Made by a program: the position numbers and the translations under genes. This document shows, piece after piece, positions 24,786-32,719 of a DNA stretch of 64,000 nt (positions within the stretch are counted from its first letter, which is position 1; each line of letters opens with the position of its first letter). Source of the DNA: Pseudomonadota bacterium (GTDB lineage Bacteria > Pseudomonadota > Gammaproteobacteria > Burkholderiales > Thiobacillaceae); assembly GCA_021811235.1 (NCBI GenBank), contig JAJZPG010000001.1, positions 62,001 to 126,000 of the forward strand, read 5' to 3'. The notes beneath the pieces were generated by a model, which saw nothing but the letters and a program-made list of their open reading frames with translations, made no database searches and had not been told where the DNA came from.

Positions 24786-25505
24786 ATGAAACCCACCCTG
24801 TTGTTCCTCTCCCTGCTGGCCGCCAGCTTTGCCGCCCACGCCGTCGACGGCGTGATCCTCATCGACCATAACAAGGCACTCGCCGGCAACGTCACACCCG
24901 GCGACGCACCCGGTTATCCGGTGAGCATCAGCCGTTCCGGCAGCTACCGCCTGAGCGGCAACCTGACGGTGGCGGATGCCGACACCGGGGGCATCCTGAT
25001 CACCGCGCCCAACGTCACGCTGGATCTGAACGGCTTCAGCGTGCTCGGTCCGGTGCACTGCATCTACAACGGCGCCGAAGTGGCCTGCGACGACACCGGC
25101 AACGGCGTCGGCATCCAGTCCAGCGTGCCGGGCTTGAACGAGTACGAGGGCAACGCCATCAGCAACGGCGTGGTGCGCGGTTTCGGCCACCACGGCGTCT
25201 CGGTCGGCTACGGCACCCTGATCGACCGCCTGCGGGTGATCGGCAACGGCGGCGACGGCATCCGCGGCTACGGTGCCGTGGCGATCACCCGCAGCCTGGC
25301 GGTCTACAACCGCCTCCACGGCATCAGCGGCAACAACCTGAACGTCCAGTCCAGCCACGCGGTCACCAATGGCCAGCATGGCATCAACGCCAACGCCAAC
25401 ACCGGGTACGGCAACAACGTCTTCAGCGGCAACCTGGACGGAGATACCACCAGCAGCCCGGCGCAATTGGGCAGCAACCTGTGTGGCACGGGCCTTTGCC
25501 CCTGA
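24786..25505 (+). CDS. Secreted beta-helix protein, paralogue A
   Basis: This is 239 residues. A signal peptide ends AAHA-VDG. Then comes the family block ALAGNVTPGDAPGYPVSIS, the core TLDLNGFSVLGP, and parallel beta-helix turns (ISNGVVRGFG, VIGNGGDGIRGYG). The end is GSNLCGTGLCP with a Cys pair, likely a disulfide cap. Right-handed beta-helices often bind or cut polysaccharide; no catalytic residues are evident here. It has no PEP-CTERM tail, so it is secreted or held by other means. Confidence 0.82.
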   Translation: MKPTLLFLSLLAASFAAHAVDGVILIDHNKALAGNVTPGDAPGYPVSISRSGSYRLSGNLTVADADTGGILITAPNVTLDLNGFSVLGPVHCIYNGAEVACDDTGNGVGIQSSVPGLNEYEGNAISNGVVRGFGHHGVSVGYGTLIDRLRVIGNGGDGIRGYGAVAITRSLAVYNRLHGISGNNLNVQSSHAVTNGQHGINANANTGYGNNVFSGNLDGDTTSSPAQLGSNLCGTGLCP

Positions 25506-25539
25506 TGCCTTTCCCGCATTCGCATACGAAGGATATTCC

Positions 25540-26283
25540 ATGACACGCACATCCCTCCTCGCGGCCCTTGTCTCAACCCTGGCCGTCCTCCCCACCGCCT
25601 ACGCCGTCGATGGCGTGACCCTCATCGACCAGAGCAAGGCCCTGGCCGGCAACGTCACCCCCGGCGACGCCCCGGGCTTCCCGGTCACCCTCAGCCGGGC
25701 CGGCAGCTACCGCCTGAGCGGCAACCTGACCGTGTCGACCGCGGACGCCACCGCCGTACTCGTCACCGCCGCCAACGTGAGCCTGGACCTGAACGGCTTC
25801 ACCATCGCCGGGCCGGTCACCTGCACCCTGACCATCGGCCCCACCTGCTCCGGCCAGAGCGCCAGCGAGGACACCGGCATCGGCATCGACATCGCCGCCG
25901 GCCTGGGCTGGGCCGGCATCGCCGTGCGCAACGGCCAGATCCGGGGCCTGGGCGGGCTGGGCCTGCGGGCCGGGGACGAGACCTGGGGCATGCGCATGGA
26001 CGACCTCAGCCTGATCAACAATGGCCGGGGCGGGATGGTGGTCAACGGCGCGGTAGTCTCCCGCTCCCTGGTGATGGCCAACGACGGCCCGGGGGTAGAG
26101 GGTCATTCCGTGCTCCTCACGGAAAGCCAGGCCAGCAACAACAACGGCCACGGCATCAGCGCCATGGGCGCCCGGGGCGGCAACTTCTTCCAGTCCAACC
26201 ACGGCAGTGGCGCCAACGCCAACGTCACCCAGGGCACCGTGGATACCTCGCCCAACGTGTGCGGCAGCACCCTCTGTCCCTGA
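25540..26283 (+). CDS. Secreted beta-helix protein, paralogue B
   Basis: This is 247 residues from the ATG preceded by GAAGGA. The signal peptide ends TAYA-VDG; the block ALAGNVTPGDAPGFPVTLS and SLDLNGFTIAGPVTC follow. Beta-helix turns are rich in Gly and Asn (VRNGQIRGLGGLGLRAG, NNGRGGMVVNGAVVSRSLV). The C-terminus is NVCGSTLCP. It is closest to paralogue A in its N-terminal block (SGSYRLSGNLT and AGSYRLSGNLT). It is part of one five-gene array on the same strand. Confidence 0.82.
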   Translation: MTRTSLLAALVSTLAVLPTAYAVDGVTLIDQSKALAGNVTPGDAPGFPVTLSRAGSYRLSGNLTVSTADATAVLVTAANVSLDLNGFTIAGPVTCTLTIGPTCSGQSASEDTGIGIDIAAGLGWAGIAVRNGQIRGLGGLGLRAGDETWGMRMDDLSLINNGRGGMVVNGAVVSRSLVMANDGPGVEGHSVLLTESQASNNNGHGISAMGARGGNFFQSNHGSGANANVTQGTVDTSPNVCGSTLCP

Positions 26284-26315
26284 TCCCCGATGAACCCCAT
26301 CTTTAGGAAATCGCC

Positions 26316-27101
26316 ATGAAATACCACATCCGTCTGGCCGCCCTTGCCTCGGCACTGCTTGCAGCCACTCCCGCCGCCCACGCCGTGGACGGCGAAACCC
26401 TCATCACCCAGGCCAAGGCCCTGGCCGGCAACGTCACCCCGGGCGACGCGCCGGGCTTTCCCGTAACGCTCAGCCTGCCGGGCAAGTACAAGCTGGCGGG
26501 CAATTTGACGGTGCCCGATGGCGCCGATGGCATCCTGATCGACAACGATCTTGTGACCCTGGATCTCAACGGCTTCACTCTCCAGGGGCCGGTGACCTGC
26601 ACTGGCTTTGCTTCGAATCTGGCCTGTCTTCCAGCCAGTAATTACTACGCGATCAAGGCTTATAACCGGGTGGGTCTGCAGGTGCGTAACGGCGCCATCC
26701 GGGGGTTTCCCCAAGGTATTTCTTCACTGGGCAACTCCGGTCTGGCAGAAGACTTGTTCATCTCGGAGATCGGCGGTACCGCCCTTGGTGCGGGACACGG
26801 CAGCATCATCCGCGGCAACCGTCTGTACAAGGTCGGCATTGGCATCTACAGCGGAGGCTTGGTGCTCAACAACACCATTTACGGCGCCAATCTGAACGGA
26901 ATCTATTCCAGCTATGGGGGCCTGGTCATCGGCAACCAGACCCATTACACCGGCAGTGCCGGCATCGTCGGGGCCTACCAGGGAAACGCCGCGCTGGTGC
27001 ATAACGCAGCATCCACATCTGGTGGTTCCGGCAATGGCATTTCCGGCGGCGAGTCGCTGGGTGGTGGCACCGACAACTTCTGCGAAAACAACCTCTGCTG
27101 A
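26316..27101 (+). CDS. Secreted beta-helix protein, paralogue C
   Basis: This is 261 residues. The signal ends AAHA-VDG; the shared blocks are ALAGNVTPGDAPGFPVTLS, LPGKYKLAGNLTV and TLDLNGFTLQGPVTC. Beta-helix turns continue through IIRGNRLYKVGIGIYSGG and VIGNQTHYTGSAGIVG, ending NFCENNLC. AGGA precedes the ATG. Paralogues C, D and E share LPGKYKLAG, unlike A and B, so the array has at least two subgroups. Confidence 0.82.
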   Translation: MKYHIRLAALASALLAATPAAHAVDGETLITQAKALAGNVTPGDAPGFPVTLSLPGKYKLAGNLTVPDGADGILIDNDLVTLDLNGFTLQGPVTCTGFASNLACLPASNYYAIKAYNRVGLQVRNGAIRGFPQGISSLGNSGLAEDLFISEIGGTALGAGHGSIIRGNRLYKVGIGIYSGGLVLNNTIYGANLNGIYSSYGGLVIGNQTHYTGSAGIVGAYQGNAALVHNAASTSGGSGNGISGGESLGGGTDNFCENNLC

Positions 27102-27128
27102 TCGCGCATCCCATTCAAGGAAACCATC

Positions 27129-27902
27129 ATGAACAAGACCCTTCTGTTCGCCGCCCTGTGCACGGCCACCCTGCCCGCCCACGCCGTGGACGGCGAAATC
27201 CTCATCACCCAGGCCAAGGCCCTTGCGGGCAACGTCACGCCGGGCGATGCGCCAGGATTTCCGGTGACCTTGAGTCTGCCGGGCAAGTACAAGCTGGCCG
27301 GTTCGCTGACCCTGCAACAGGACCAGAGCGCCATCGAGTTCACCGCGCCAGACGTGGCCTTGGACCTCAACGGCTTCAAGATCCAGGGTCCCATCACCTG
27401 TACCGGCTTCGGTGCCAGCCTGGCCTGCGGGTCCGGCAACGTGGATACGGTGGCCGTCAACGGCCATAGCATCACCAGCGCCACGGTGCGCAACGGCACC
27501 ATCCAGGGTTTCAACTGGGGCGTATATGGGGTCGGCTATTCTTCCCTGGTGGAAGACCTGAATCTGCGGGATATCGGCGCGACCGGGATCATCGCCAGCA
27601 CGGGTTCCATCGTGCGTGCCAACCGCCTGTATGCGGTGGGTTCTGGCATCATCAGCGGCGGACTGATTTCCGGCAACACCGTGCTGAATGCCAGAACGAC
27701 CGGCATTTCCGCCAACTATGGCGATCTGGTCATGGGCAACCAGGTCTATTACACCGGCCATGCCGGCATCAATGCGGAGGGCCAGGGTTCCGCAGCGATC
27801 GTTCACAACGCAGCTTCCATCTCGGGCAATGGCATCCCCATCAATGGTGGCGACTCCCTGGGCGGTGGAACCCACAATTCCTGCGGTGGCAATCTTTGCT
27901 GA
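27129..27902 (+). CDS. Secreted beta-helix protein, paralogue D
   Basis: This is 257 residues with signal peptide, ALAGNVTPGDAPGFPVTLS, LPGKYKLAGSLTL, LDLNGFKIQGPITC and the terminal NSCGGNLC. The last third (VMGNQVYYTGHAGINAEGQG, HNAASISG) closely follows paralogue C, so C and D look like the most recent duplicates. A ribosome site AAGGA lies before the ATG. The expected fold is a right-handed parallel beta-helix capped by a disulfide. Confidence 0.82.
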   Translation: MNKTLLFAALCTATLPAHAVDGEILITQAKALAGNVTPGDAPGFPVTLSLPGKYKLAGSLTLQQDQSAIEFTAPDVALDLNGFKIQGPITCTGFGASLACGSGNVDTVAVNGHSITSATVRNGTIQGFNWGVYGVGYSSLVEDLNLRDIGATGIIASTGSIVRANRLYAVGSGIISGGLISGNTVLNARTTGISANYGDLVMGNQVYYTGHAGINAEGQGSAAIVHNAASISGNGIPINGGDSLGGGTHNSCGGNLC

Positions 27903-27923
27903 CCGTGTCCTCAGGAGAACACC

Positions 27924-28625
27924 ATGAATAAAGTCTTGCTGTTTAGCGCCCTGTGCGCGGCCACCCTGCCGGCCCACGCCGTGGATGGCGACATCCTGAT
28001 CACCCAGGCCAAGGCCCTGGCGGGCAATGTCACGCCGGGCGACGCGCCGGGTTTTCCGGTAACGATCAGCCTGCCGGGCAAGTACAAGCTGGCGGGGAAT
28101 CTGACCATTGCGGACGCGGACACCACCGGCGTCGAGATCACCAGTCCCCGCGTGACGCTGGACCTGAACGGCTTCGCCATCCAGGGGCCGGCGACCACCA
28201 ACGGGGAAACAGGCGCCAACCTGGACTGCAGCAATACCAGCTCCCACTGGAATCTGGGCGTGGGCGTCTTCGTCAAGTTGCCATCTCATACCCCCGCGGC
28301 CGTGTTCATCGGCAATGGCACCATCGCGGGCATGGGCGGCATCGGCGTGTCTTCCACGGCTGGCGGCAACGTCTCCAATAATACGTATACCGCGCAAGAC
28401 CTTCGGGTGGCGGGCAATGGTCGGGGGGGCATCTACTACGCGGTCGCAGTGCGGGATGTGATCGCGGAATACAACTGCGGCATGGGCATTTATTTCGGGC
28501 ACGCCGTGATGCATAGCGTCTCCCTCTACAACTCCGGCGCCGGCATCCACTCTTCTCAAGTGCTTCACAACAGCGTATTTGGCAACGGTAACGGCAATCA
28601 GGTGGGCACGACACCGCTGAATTGA
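27924..28625 (+). CDS. Secreted beta-helix protein, paralogue E
   Basis: This is 233 residues. The N-terminal 70 residues are nearly those of D (signal peptide, GDAPGFPVTIS, LPGKYKLAGNLTI), followed by TLDLNGFAIQGP. The C-terminal half is different, and the closing Cys-x3-Leu-Cys motif is missing: it ends GNGNQVGTTPLN. AGGAG precedes the ATG. It is the last gene of the array and faces the second kinase gene across a hairpin. Confidence 0.8.
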   Translation: MNKVLLFSALCAATLPAHAVDGDILITQAKALAGNVTPGDAPGFPVTISLPGKYKLAGNLTIADADTTGVEITSPRVTLDLNGFAIQGPATTNGETGANLDCSNTSSHWNLGVGVFVKLPSHTPAAVFIGNGTIAGMGGIGVSSTAGGNVSNNTYTAQDLRVAGNGRGGIYYAVAVRDVIAEYNCGMGIYFGHAVMHSVSLYNSGAGIHSSQVLHNSVFGNGNGNQVGTTPLN

Positions 28626-28634
28626 GGGACAGGT

Positions 28635-28658
28635 GTGGCCCGGGGCCACGTCTTGTTT
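28635..28658 (+). terminator. Terminator after the beta-helix array
   Basis: GTGGCC-CGG-GGCCAC stem followed by GTCTTGTTT, between the convergent array and kinase genes. Confidence 0.55.
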
Positions 28659-31477
28659 CACATCCCGCGCTTGAACCGCCCCGCCATCTCCAGAATGGCG
28701 GCGGGCGTGAAGGGTTTGTCCACCACCGGCAGGCCGGTGTCGTCCAGGAAGCGGCGGGCCGCGCCCCCCAGGGTGTCGCCGGTGACGATGACCACCCGAC
28801 CGGCCAGGCGGGGGTGGCGGGCGGCGATCTCCCGGTACAGGGCGGGGCCGTCCATGTCCGGCATCTTCAGATCGCTGAACACCAGGTCGTAGTCGTCCCG
28901 TTCCAGCCGCGCCAAGGCCTCGCTGCCATCGTGGGCCAGGCTCACGGCATGGCCCGCCGGGGCGAGGATGTCCCGCAGGATTTCGGCGACCTCCACCTCG
29001 TCGTCCACCACCAGGATGCGCAGGCCGCCGGGGGCAGGAACAGGCGCGTCCGTTTCGGCCGGTGTGGTGGCGATTTCCGCCGCCACCGGCAGGTTGAGGA
29101 CGAAGCAGGCTCCCTGGGCCGTGTCCGCCAGCACCAGTTCGCCGCCGTGGGACTGGGCGATGCCCAGGCTCACCGCCAAGCCCACTCCGGTGCCTTCCCC
29201 CACGTCCTTGGTGGTGAAGAAGGGTTCGAAAATGCGGGAACGGAGATCCCGGGGAATGCCCGGCCCGTTGTCTTCCACCCGCACCTGCACCCGGCTAGCC
29301 CCGGCGTCCCAGGCGGATGTCACCGTCAGGCGGCGGGGGCCGTCCACCTCCGCCAAGGCGTGCTGGGCGTTGCTGAACAGGTTGAGGAAGACCTGGCCCA
29401 ACTGGTCGGCGTCCGCCTGCACCGGCGGCAGGCGCCCGTCCAGCCGGGTTTCCACCGCCACGCCGCCGGCGCGCAAGCCGTAGTCGAGCATGTCCAGGGC
29501 GCCGAGGATCACGCCGTTGAGATCGGTGGCCTGGCGCCGGGGGGACTGCTGGCGGGCCATCGCCAGGAAGGTCTTGACGATGCGCGCGCAGCGTTCCGCC
29601 GCAGCCCGGATGCGGCTGGCGGTCTCCCGCTGGACGGGGTCCGGCAAGGCGCTTTCCAGTTGGCTGGAACGGCCCACCACCACCGCCAGGGGGTTGTTCA
29701 GTTCGTGCGCCACGCCGGCCAGCAACCCACCCAGGGCGGAGAGCTTCTCGCCCTGGTGCAGGGCCTCGCGCTGCCGGGCGATCTCCTGCTCTGCGCGCAC
29801 CGTCTCGGTGATGTCGCGGATGTTGAGCACCAGGCCGGCCACCGCCGGATGATTGCGCAGGTCGCTGGCGATGGCCTCCAGCTCGCGCCATGCGCCGCTG
29901 GCATCGCATGCGCGGAAACGCACCGGCTGGCCGCTGGGATGCGCGATCAGCGGTGCCAGACGGGGGCGGTCGTCAGGGTGCGCAAGTTCGAGCGCTGAAC
30001 GGCCCGCGAGCGCCCCCGTCTCGACGCCGAGCATCTTGCCGACGGCGGGACTGGTGTAAGCGATGTGGCCCTCCGGGGTCAGCACGACGATGAAATCGGA
30101 GGCGTTCTCGGTCATGGCGCGCCAGCGTTCTTCGGTGCGGCGCACTTCGCTTAGGGCGGCTTCGATTTCCGCCTTGTCCCGGCGCAGGGCCGCGTCCCGC
30201 TCTGCAACCTTGGCGGCCATGTCGTTGAAGGCATGGGCCAGACGGCCCAACTCGTCCGGACGGTCATCAGGCAGGCGTATGGCGGTCTCGCCGCCGGCCA
30301 CACGCTCGGCGGCGCGGGTGAGGTCGCCCAGCGGCGAAGCGATCTGCCGCCGCAGCACGGCGGCGAACACGCCCAGCAGCAGCACCAGCGCGACGATACC
30401 GGTCCACAGCGCCCACTGGGCTTCGCCCAGTGCCTCGGCACGCACGACCTTGCCAGGCAGCACCGTAGCCATAAGCCAACCCGGCCCCTCCACACGGGCG
30501 ATGGCGAAGTAGCTGTCTTCTCCATCGTTGAAGCCGGTGATCGGAAAATGCGCCGCGCCACGGGTGGTGTCATGGATGGCCCGGTACAAGGCCGTGGCAG
30601 TCGACGAAGCCTTGCTCCCCCCGGACGGGTCGGCTGGCGATTGGGTGTCGTGGATGAGCGTGCCGTTGGCGCGAAGGAGAATGTAACGGCCGCTGGTTTC
30701 CTCGGCGTTGCTGAGCAGCACGCGCTTCACCATGCCGCTCACGGTATTGGACGAGCAAACCGTGGCGAGATGGCGGTTCTGGTAGAGGATCGGGGTCAGC
30801 GTCGAATACACCAGGCCGGCATCGCCGCCACTGTCGTCGACTTCCGGCCCGGCCCAGCGCGCACCTTCCCCGGGCTGGGCCGGCGCGTACGCAAGCCGGC
30901 CCCATTCGTAGATCTTCTGGTCGAAATCGGCGGGGATGAGGTTGGCCCAATCCGGGTACAGGATCGGGTCGTATCCCATGTTGGCCTGCTCGGGCAGACT
31001 GGTGAAGAACAGGTTGTCTTCGCGAATCACCATGCCCGGGCCGTACTGTTGCGATAGATCGAAGAACAGCACGTAGCGGCGGCGCAGATCGTCGCTGATC
31101 TTCTCGCCCTTGCGGATCCAGCCGGTGGACCATTTATGCCCGTCGCTGATGTCGGAACGGTTGCGGATGCTGCCATCGGGATACCGCACGAACAACTGAT
31201 CGAAGCGGCGCAGGGTATCCGGCCCCTGGTAGGCCGGCCATTTCTCGACGAAGGCGCGCCGCACGGTTTCGTGCGACTCGACGGTTTGCACCAGCACCCG
31301 CTCGGCGATGCGCGCCCGTTCCAGCGCGCGCAGGGCCAGGCGCTCGCTGGCGTGGTCCTCCACCTGGCGATACAGCACCCAGGTGCTCACAGCACTGGTC
31401 AACAGCAGGATGAGCCCGCCCCCAAAGGCCAGGCGCAGCAACGTGCGGCCGGTGAGGGTGGCGGCAATGGCGGTCAT
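28658..31477 (-). CDS. Second hybrid sensor histidine kinase
   Basis: This is 939 residues from the ATG at 31477, preceded by AAGGGAG. Helix 1 is near 12-33; a periplasmic dCACHE sensor extends to about 350; helix 2 is near 353-373, followed by HAMP. A PAS domain, HisKA with His591 in GVAHELNNPLAVVVG, an HATPase domain (DNGPGIPRDL, FFTTKDVGEGTGVGL) and a C-terminal receiver (FSDLKMPDMDG) follow. The core closely resembles the first kinase (KTFLAMARQ and QTFLAMARQ), so they are paralogues. It has no cognate regulator next to it and may feed the one at 19004. Confidence 0.92.
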   Translation of the reverse strand: MTAIAATLTGRTLLRLAFGGGLILLLTSAVSTWVLYRQVEDHASERLALRALERARIAERVLVQTVESHETVRRAFVEKWPAYQGPDTLRRFDQLFVRYPDGSIRNRSDISDGHKWSTGWIRKGEKISDDLRRRYVLFFDLSQQYGPGMVIREDNLFFTSLPEQANMGYDPILYPDWANLIPADFDQKIYEWGRLAYAPAQPGEGARWAGPEVDDSGGDAGLVYSTLTPILYQNRHLATVCSSNTVSGMVKRVLLSNAEETSGRYILLRANGTLIHDTQSPADPSGGSKASSTATALYRAIHDTTRGAAHFPITGFNDGEDSYFAIARVEGPGWLMATVLPGKVVRAEALGEAQWALWTGIVALVLLLGVFAAVLRRQIASPLGDLTRAAERVAGGETAIRLPDDRPDELGRLAHAFNDMAAKVAERDAALRRDKAEIEAALSEVRRTEERWRAMTENASDFIVVLTPEGHIAYTSPAVGKMLGVETGALAGRSALELAHPDDRPRLAPLIAHPSGQPVRFRACDASGAWRELEAIASDLRNHPAVAGLVLNIRDITETVRAEQEIARQREALHQGEKLSALGGLLAGVAHELNNPLAVVVGRSSQLESALPDPVQRETASRIRAAAERCARIVKTFLAMARQQSPRRQATDLNGVILGALDMLDYGLRAGGVAVETRLDGRLPPVQADADQLGQVFLNLFSNAQHALAEVDGPRRLTVTSAWDAGASRVQVRVEDNGPGIPRDLRSRIFEPFFTTKDVGEGTGVGLAVSLGIAQSHGGELVLADTAQGACFVLNLPVAAEIATTPAETDAPVPAPGGLRILVVDDEVEVAEILRDILAPAGHAVSLAHDGSEALARLERDDYDLVFSDLKMPDMDGPALYREIAARHPRLAGRVVIVTGDTLGGAARRFLDDTGLPVVDKPFTPAAILEMAGRFKRGM

Positions 31478-31513
31478 GGATTCTCCCTTGGAGGTGTGCG
31501 GGATTCTATGCCC

Positions 31514-31529
31514 TGAAACACAGGAACCC
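31514..31529 (+). promoter_or_regulatory. GAAAC box, site 4, degenerate, before the second kinase
   Basis: TGAAACACAGGAACCC: GAAAC, four bases, then GAACC (one mismatch to GAAAC). It lies 38 bases before the kinase start and, as with site 1, is inverted relative to the gene it would control. Confidence 0.4.
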
Positions 31530-31746
31530 AAAGCCCCGGCCCATGAACCCGGGCCGATTCGAGCAAACGCGGCGCGAGTGTTTACTGATCGGGAGGGAGG
31601 CCGTCGTTCCATGGACGCGTCTACCGGCAGTCAGCGAACCCATCCCTCCCAAGGCAGGCAATGGCCGCTCTCCCTACGAACTGCCCGTCGTGCTGCTTAT
31701 CCGCTCCACTCAACCGGTCTTCAGGCACAGCGACGACGCCCGTCTT

Positions 31747-32358
31747 TCACTCCCCCCCGATCACGTCCGCTCCCTTGGGCGGCGTGAAGCTGAAGCGTCC
31801 CGGCGCAATACGCGGGTTGCGCACCAGGCCGGACAACTTGAGCGTGGTGCGCTGGCCGAAATGATCGAAGAGTTCCATCTGCACCAGTGCGTCGCCCTTG
31901 AAGCCCATACGGATGCGATCGAAGGTGGTGTCGCGGGTCTTGGGGGTGGCTTCGAGCCATTCCAGGCCACCGCCCTCGCCCGCATTCTTCAGGCTGAAGT
32001 ATTTCTCGATGGCGTTGTCGCCCGCCAGCAGCGCGGCGGGGGTGCCGGCGACGACGTCGCCGAGCGGCTTGACGGTGACCTGCTCGAGGTCGACGTCGTA
32101 CAGCCATAGCTTCGCGCCGTCGCCGACGATGATCTGTTCGTAGGGCTTGACGTAGTCCCAGCGGAACCTGCCGGGGCGGGCGAAGGCCATCTTGCCGCTG
32201 GCCTGCTGGGTGACGCGGCCGTTCTTGTCGGCGACGGTCTGGGTGAAGTCGGCTTCGGCGGTGCGGGCGCCGGCGATGAAGGCTTTCAGGCGCTCGACGC
32301 CGCCGGCGTGGGCGGCACCCGCAAAGACCAGGGCAAGGAACAAGGACAATACACGCAT
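31747..32358 (-). CDS. lolA: Outer-membrane lipoprotein carrier protein
   Basis: This is 203 residues. A signal peptide ends AAHA-GGVE. The LolA fold is supported by [40 protein letters not shown] and the C-terminal [17 protein letters not shown]. LolA shuttles lipoproteins across the periplasm to LolB. In many proteobacteria rarA follows directly; here the neighbouring island starts 269 bases downstream, and that stretch (31478-31746) shows no gene. Confidence 0.93.
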   Translation of the reverse strand: MRVLSLFLALVFAGAAHAGGVERLKAFIAGARTAEADFTQTVADKNGRVTQQASGKMAFARPGRFRWDYVKPYEQIIVGDGAKLWLYDVDLEQVTVKPLGDVVAGTPAALLAGDNAIEKYFSLKNAGEGGGLEWLEATPKTRDTTFDRIRMGFKGDALVQMELFDHFGQRTTLKLSGLVRNPRIAPGRFSFTPPKGADVIGGE

Positions 32359-32367
32359 GGAAATCCC

Positions 32368-32395
32368 CAAAAAAAGTGCGCCCGGGGGCGCACTT
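32368..32395 (-). terminator. Intrinsic terminator before lolA
   Basis: AAGTGCGCCC / GGGCGCACTT stem with a GG loop and, on the minus strand, a following run of seven T. It ends the DUF2892 transcript. Confidence 0.85.
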
Positions 32396-32422
32396 GGGCT
32401 GACCCTGCAAGAGGGCGAAAGT

Positions 32423-32629
32423 TTATTTCGTCTTGCAGGTTTTGATGCCGAACGGCAGGTAGGCCGGGCAGAAGCCGAAGATGGCGGTGAGCAGGACGAT
32501 GAAGCCAACCACGCCTGCCGGAACCATCCAGTCCTGGGCGCCCGGCAAATTCGACATCGCGTAACCAATCAATGCGATACCGGCCACTGCACGAATCACG
32601 CGGTCGATGCCGCCAACATTTTTTGCCAT
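32423..32629 (-). CDS. DUF2892 membrane protein
   Basis: This is 68 residues: [20 protein letters not shown] leads into one helix, a short loop, then a second helix ending [18 protein letters not shown]. This is the small YgaP-like inner membrane domain with a C-terminal CPxY motif, often found in sulfur-related proteins. Here it is free-standing, without a rhodanese domain. AGAGGAAAG precedes the ATG. Confidence 0.85.
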   Translation of the reverse strand: MAKNVGGIDRVIRAVAGIALIGYAMSNLPGAQDWMVPAGVVGFIVLLTAIFGFCPAYLPFGIKTCKTK

Positions 32630-32719
32630 TGCTCTTTCCTCTCTTGGTAGACGATCCTGTTTTTATGTACCGGGGCGGGTGCCCCGGTGCAAGCTTAGCG
32701 CATTCGGAACACGCCAGGG

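Noticed and set aside
25400-28600. A CRISPR-like array suggested by evenly spaced repeats
   Set aside because: The repeats are conserved codons of paralogous proteins about 0.8 kb apart, not short direct repeats with spacers.
26724-28661. A long minus-strand frame across the beta-helix genes
   Set aside because: Its regular look comes from the repeated paralogues on the plus strand.
18785-31746. A prophage or integrative element
   Set aside because: No integrase, phage structural gene, tRNA target or clear end repeats were seen.
32660-32700. A terminator after hppA (ACCGGGGC / GCCCCGGT hairpin)
   Set aside because: The hairpin is real, but the bases after it on the minus strand are A-rich rather than T-rich, so it was not called a terminator.
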